64,000 nt of DNA. Source: a virus. The stretch lies in IMG/VR virus record IMGVR_UViG_3300046168_000072, positions 57,276-121,275 of that record; one strand, 5' to 3'. Shown in pieces: positions 62,491 to 64,000 of this stretch. Position 1 is the first letter of the stretch, and each line of letters opens with the position of its first letter. The notes under the pieces are model-generated. The model was not told the DNA's origin and did no database searches. It saw only the letters and a list, made by a program, of their open reading frames with translations. Made by a program: the position numbers and the translations under genes.

Positions 62491-64000
62491 TGCATATATC
62501 CTCTATAGATTACAGCAACCTGCCATCTCCTTTATATACTGATGACGTAATTGGAGAATATGCGTTACAGCCTTACTTAAACTTAGGCGGTTCTTCACGT
62601 GCCAGTCTTAATTTGAAGCATTTTTCTGTTTTTGTTGAGGAGTTAAGTAAAGAAGCTAGGCCGATTGGAGTATCGACTAAAGCAGCAAAAAAAATTCAGA
62701 CCTTTGCGCTAGATACCAACGATCTTTATGAAAAAGGACCTAATAACTTTCAGTACGGTGAGGACGGAAAATCAGGTTACAATGAAGAAGCTCTTACTGG
62801 AGTAGATGTTTACGAAAAGTATGACGGACCCCCTAATTTAGCAATGGGTTTACCTGTGAAGCTGCAAAAAGTTTACTTCATGGGAGAACGAAGAACCAAA
62901 GAAGGGTATCCAGTTGATTGCGAAAGCGGCCAATACGCGCCTATGGTAGACAGTTATAGCTCCTATTTTTTGTGCTCAAATCCAATCAGGCAGAGCAAAA
63001 TCTCACAAGATTCAGAGTCTGGCAAAACAGGGTGCTATATCAATAAAAGAGGCCACTACGGATCTTTAAGTGGTACGGAACATGACTGGTCTGATTTTGA
63101 TATAGGAAGCCAAAGTCTTTTTCACAAAAGGTATCTCAGTTCATACCCAGCATATTTTTATCAAAGCGGATCGTCTTTCGCTTCTGGTTTAGAATCTAAT
63201 GGAAAGATTAAGTATGGTGTAAGTGGTTATCTAGATTCAACAGGAAGCCCTATTGATGATCCACACTATTTTAATGCATTTCAACAGTCAGGCGGAGGAA
63301 TGTTAACTTCAGGATGCAGACAATTAAAGCTTCAAGGATATCATGGAATCAATTTTGAATATGTTACAGGCTTAAATAGTACAGGCTATAAATTTGGCTT
63401 AAATATGCAGGAATACTTAAAGTATCCAGGTGAAGATATATGGGAAGTTATCAATGCCGACCCATCCGTATACTCCCCAGTCGATACGATAAAAGAATCT
63501 GGAGGATGGGATTATTGTAATATTACTGACCCCCGTTTTGCTCAAAATTATCTCTACGGTGATGACAGACATTACTATGATTTTTATCCTATTTTGCCAG
63601 GAAGAAGGTCGATTAACGAAATCAATAGCTATCCAGGAAGGATACCTAGATGGGTGGGCACCTCAACTCAGTTTGGTGGATTCGGTGGGACAGGTCCCTG
63701 GATTTACGCATCATTTAATTTTTTAAAAAATAATCATATTGCTTCTGGATTTTTAAGCACTGGATATGATTCAGGTAGTAACAGCCATGTTTTTCATATG
63801 TCGAAAAGCGGCATAATCAGCAGTTTAAAATACGATTTAAAAAAAGTTCCATTTAATTTTTTAAAACCTAATTATTCGTACAATACAGGCATGGCTACAG
63901 ACCCAACTGTTCCTACTCATGAGTTTTCAACGGGCGAATATCCAGTCGAAGAAGTTGAATTAGAAACAATGGGTTTAGGTGATTCGGAATCTATTGATTT
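62490..64000 (+). CDS. Paralogous fibre/adhesin protein, open at right edge
   Basis: The ATG at 62490 overlaps the upstream stop (TAATG). The frame runs unbroken for at least 503 codons to the window end. Residues 1-190 match the preceding gene: SSIDYSNLPSPLYTDDVIGE, LYEKGPNNFQYGEDGKSGYN and VYFMGERRTKEGYPVDCESG. After NKRGHYGSL the sequences diverge into a different beta-rich region (YFNAFQQSGGGMLTSGCRQL). A shared attachment head with different tips is the likely arrangement. Because this copy is in frame, it shows where the upstream copy is broken. Confidence 0.75.
   Translation, partial: MHISSIDYSNLPSPLYTDDVIGEYALQPYLNLGGSSRASLNLKHFSVFVEELSKEARPIGVSTKAAKKIQTFALDTNDLYEKGPNNFQYGEDGKSGYNEEALTGVDVYEKYDGPPNLAMGLPVKLQKVYFMGERRTKEGYPVDCESGQYAPMVDSYSSYFLCSNPIRQSKISQDSESGKTGCYINKRGHYGSLSGTEHDWSDFDIGSQSLFHKRYLSSYPAYFYQSGSSFASGLESNGKIKYGVSGYLDSTGSPIDDPHYFNAFQQSGGGMLTSGCRQLKLQGYHGINFEYVTGLNSTGYKFGLNMQEYLKYPGEDIWEVINADPSVYSPVDTIKESGGWDYCNITDPRFAQNYLYGDDRHYYDFYPILPGRRSINEINSYPGRIPRWVGTSTQFGGFGGTGPWIYASFNFLKNNHIASGFLSTGYDSGSNSHVFHMSKSGIISSLKYDLKKVPFNFLKPNYSYNTGMATDPTVPTHEFSTGEYPVEEVELETMGLGDSESID

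Noticed and set aside
60699-64000. Diversity-generating retroelement template/variable repeat pair
   Set aside because: The two copies differ at all base types, not mainly at adenines, and no reverse transcriptase gene is present in the window.

Overview
The window looks like part of a large tailed marine bacteriophage genome (Caudoviricetes). It is AT-rich and densely packed, with many TAATG, ATGA and GTGA overlaps between stop and start codons. It carries giant tail-fibre genes, a phage-style ribonucleotide reductase (separate nrdA and nrdB), a T4-type dNMP kinase, an SSB, a sigma-like factor and a likely single-strand annealing protein. Consensus sigma70-type promoters point to a bacterial host. 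No tRNA, integrase, terminase, capsid or polymerase gene lies in these 64 kb, so neither family nor host can be fixed from the sequence alone.

Layout. 1-10.5 kb (minus strand): four virion-fibre genes, including one of more than 2,549 codons that runs off the left edge and two with mucin-like Thr/Pro arrays (APTTQ and FPTTTSTTTA). 10.5-12.1 kb: nrdB, with class Ic-like radical-site changes, and a holin-like membrane protein. 12.1-37.1 kb (minus): a nearly uninterrupted cassette of about 20 glycosyltransferases, six sulfotransferase domains, methyltransferases, a pyruvyl-transferase-like enzyme, an RmlD-like reductase, a GDP-mannose 3,5-epimerase and a GHKL ATPase. 37.2-41.0 kb: more fibre genes and a ribbon-helix-helix regulator with a repeat-type operator. 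41.1-51.5 kb (minus): nrdA, then a second glycan block (UDP-sugar dehydrogenase, NDP-sugar epimerase, fcl, gmd, GT11, two FkbM methyltransferases, two GT2 and a GT6 of the ABO type). 51.46-51.70 kb: a divergent control region. 51.7-60.6 kb (plus): dNMP kinase, sigma-like factor, SSB, two large GT-B proteins, small phage genes and the annealing-protein candidate. 60.7-64 kb (plus): two tandem paralogous fibre genes, the first ending in a Thr43 tract and the second open at the right edge.

How the genes may work together. The sugar-nucleotide genes can supply GDP-L-fucose, GDP-L-galactose or GDP-L-gulose, and a uronic acid donor. The transferases include GT11, GT6, GT23-like, GT31-like, GT47-like and GT92-like enzymes that in animals and plants build mucin and proteoglycan glycans. 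The sulfotransferases, FkbM methyltransferases and the pyruvyl transferase could cap the product. The same genome encodes four virion-type proteins with long Thr-rich stalks, which are plausible O-glycan acceptors. I infer a phage-encoded, sulfated and fucosylated mucin-like virion coat; modification of a host surface glycan is the main alternative.

Caveat. At least 12 genes are interrupted by single-base indels, mostly in short homopolymers, confined to about 14-24 kb and 50-61 kb. In each case the protein motif continues cleanly in another frame. I annotate these as single genes with frameshifts. Sequencing or assembly error is the simplest cause; slipped-strand phase variation is possible for the glycan genes.
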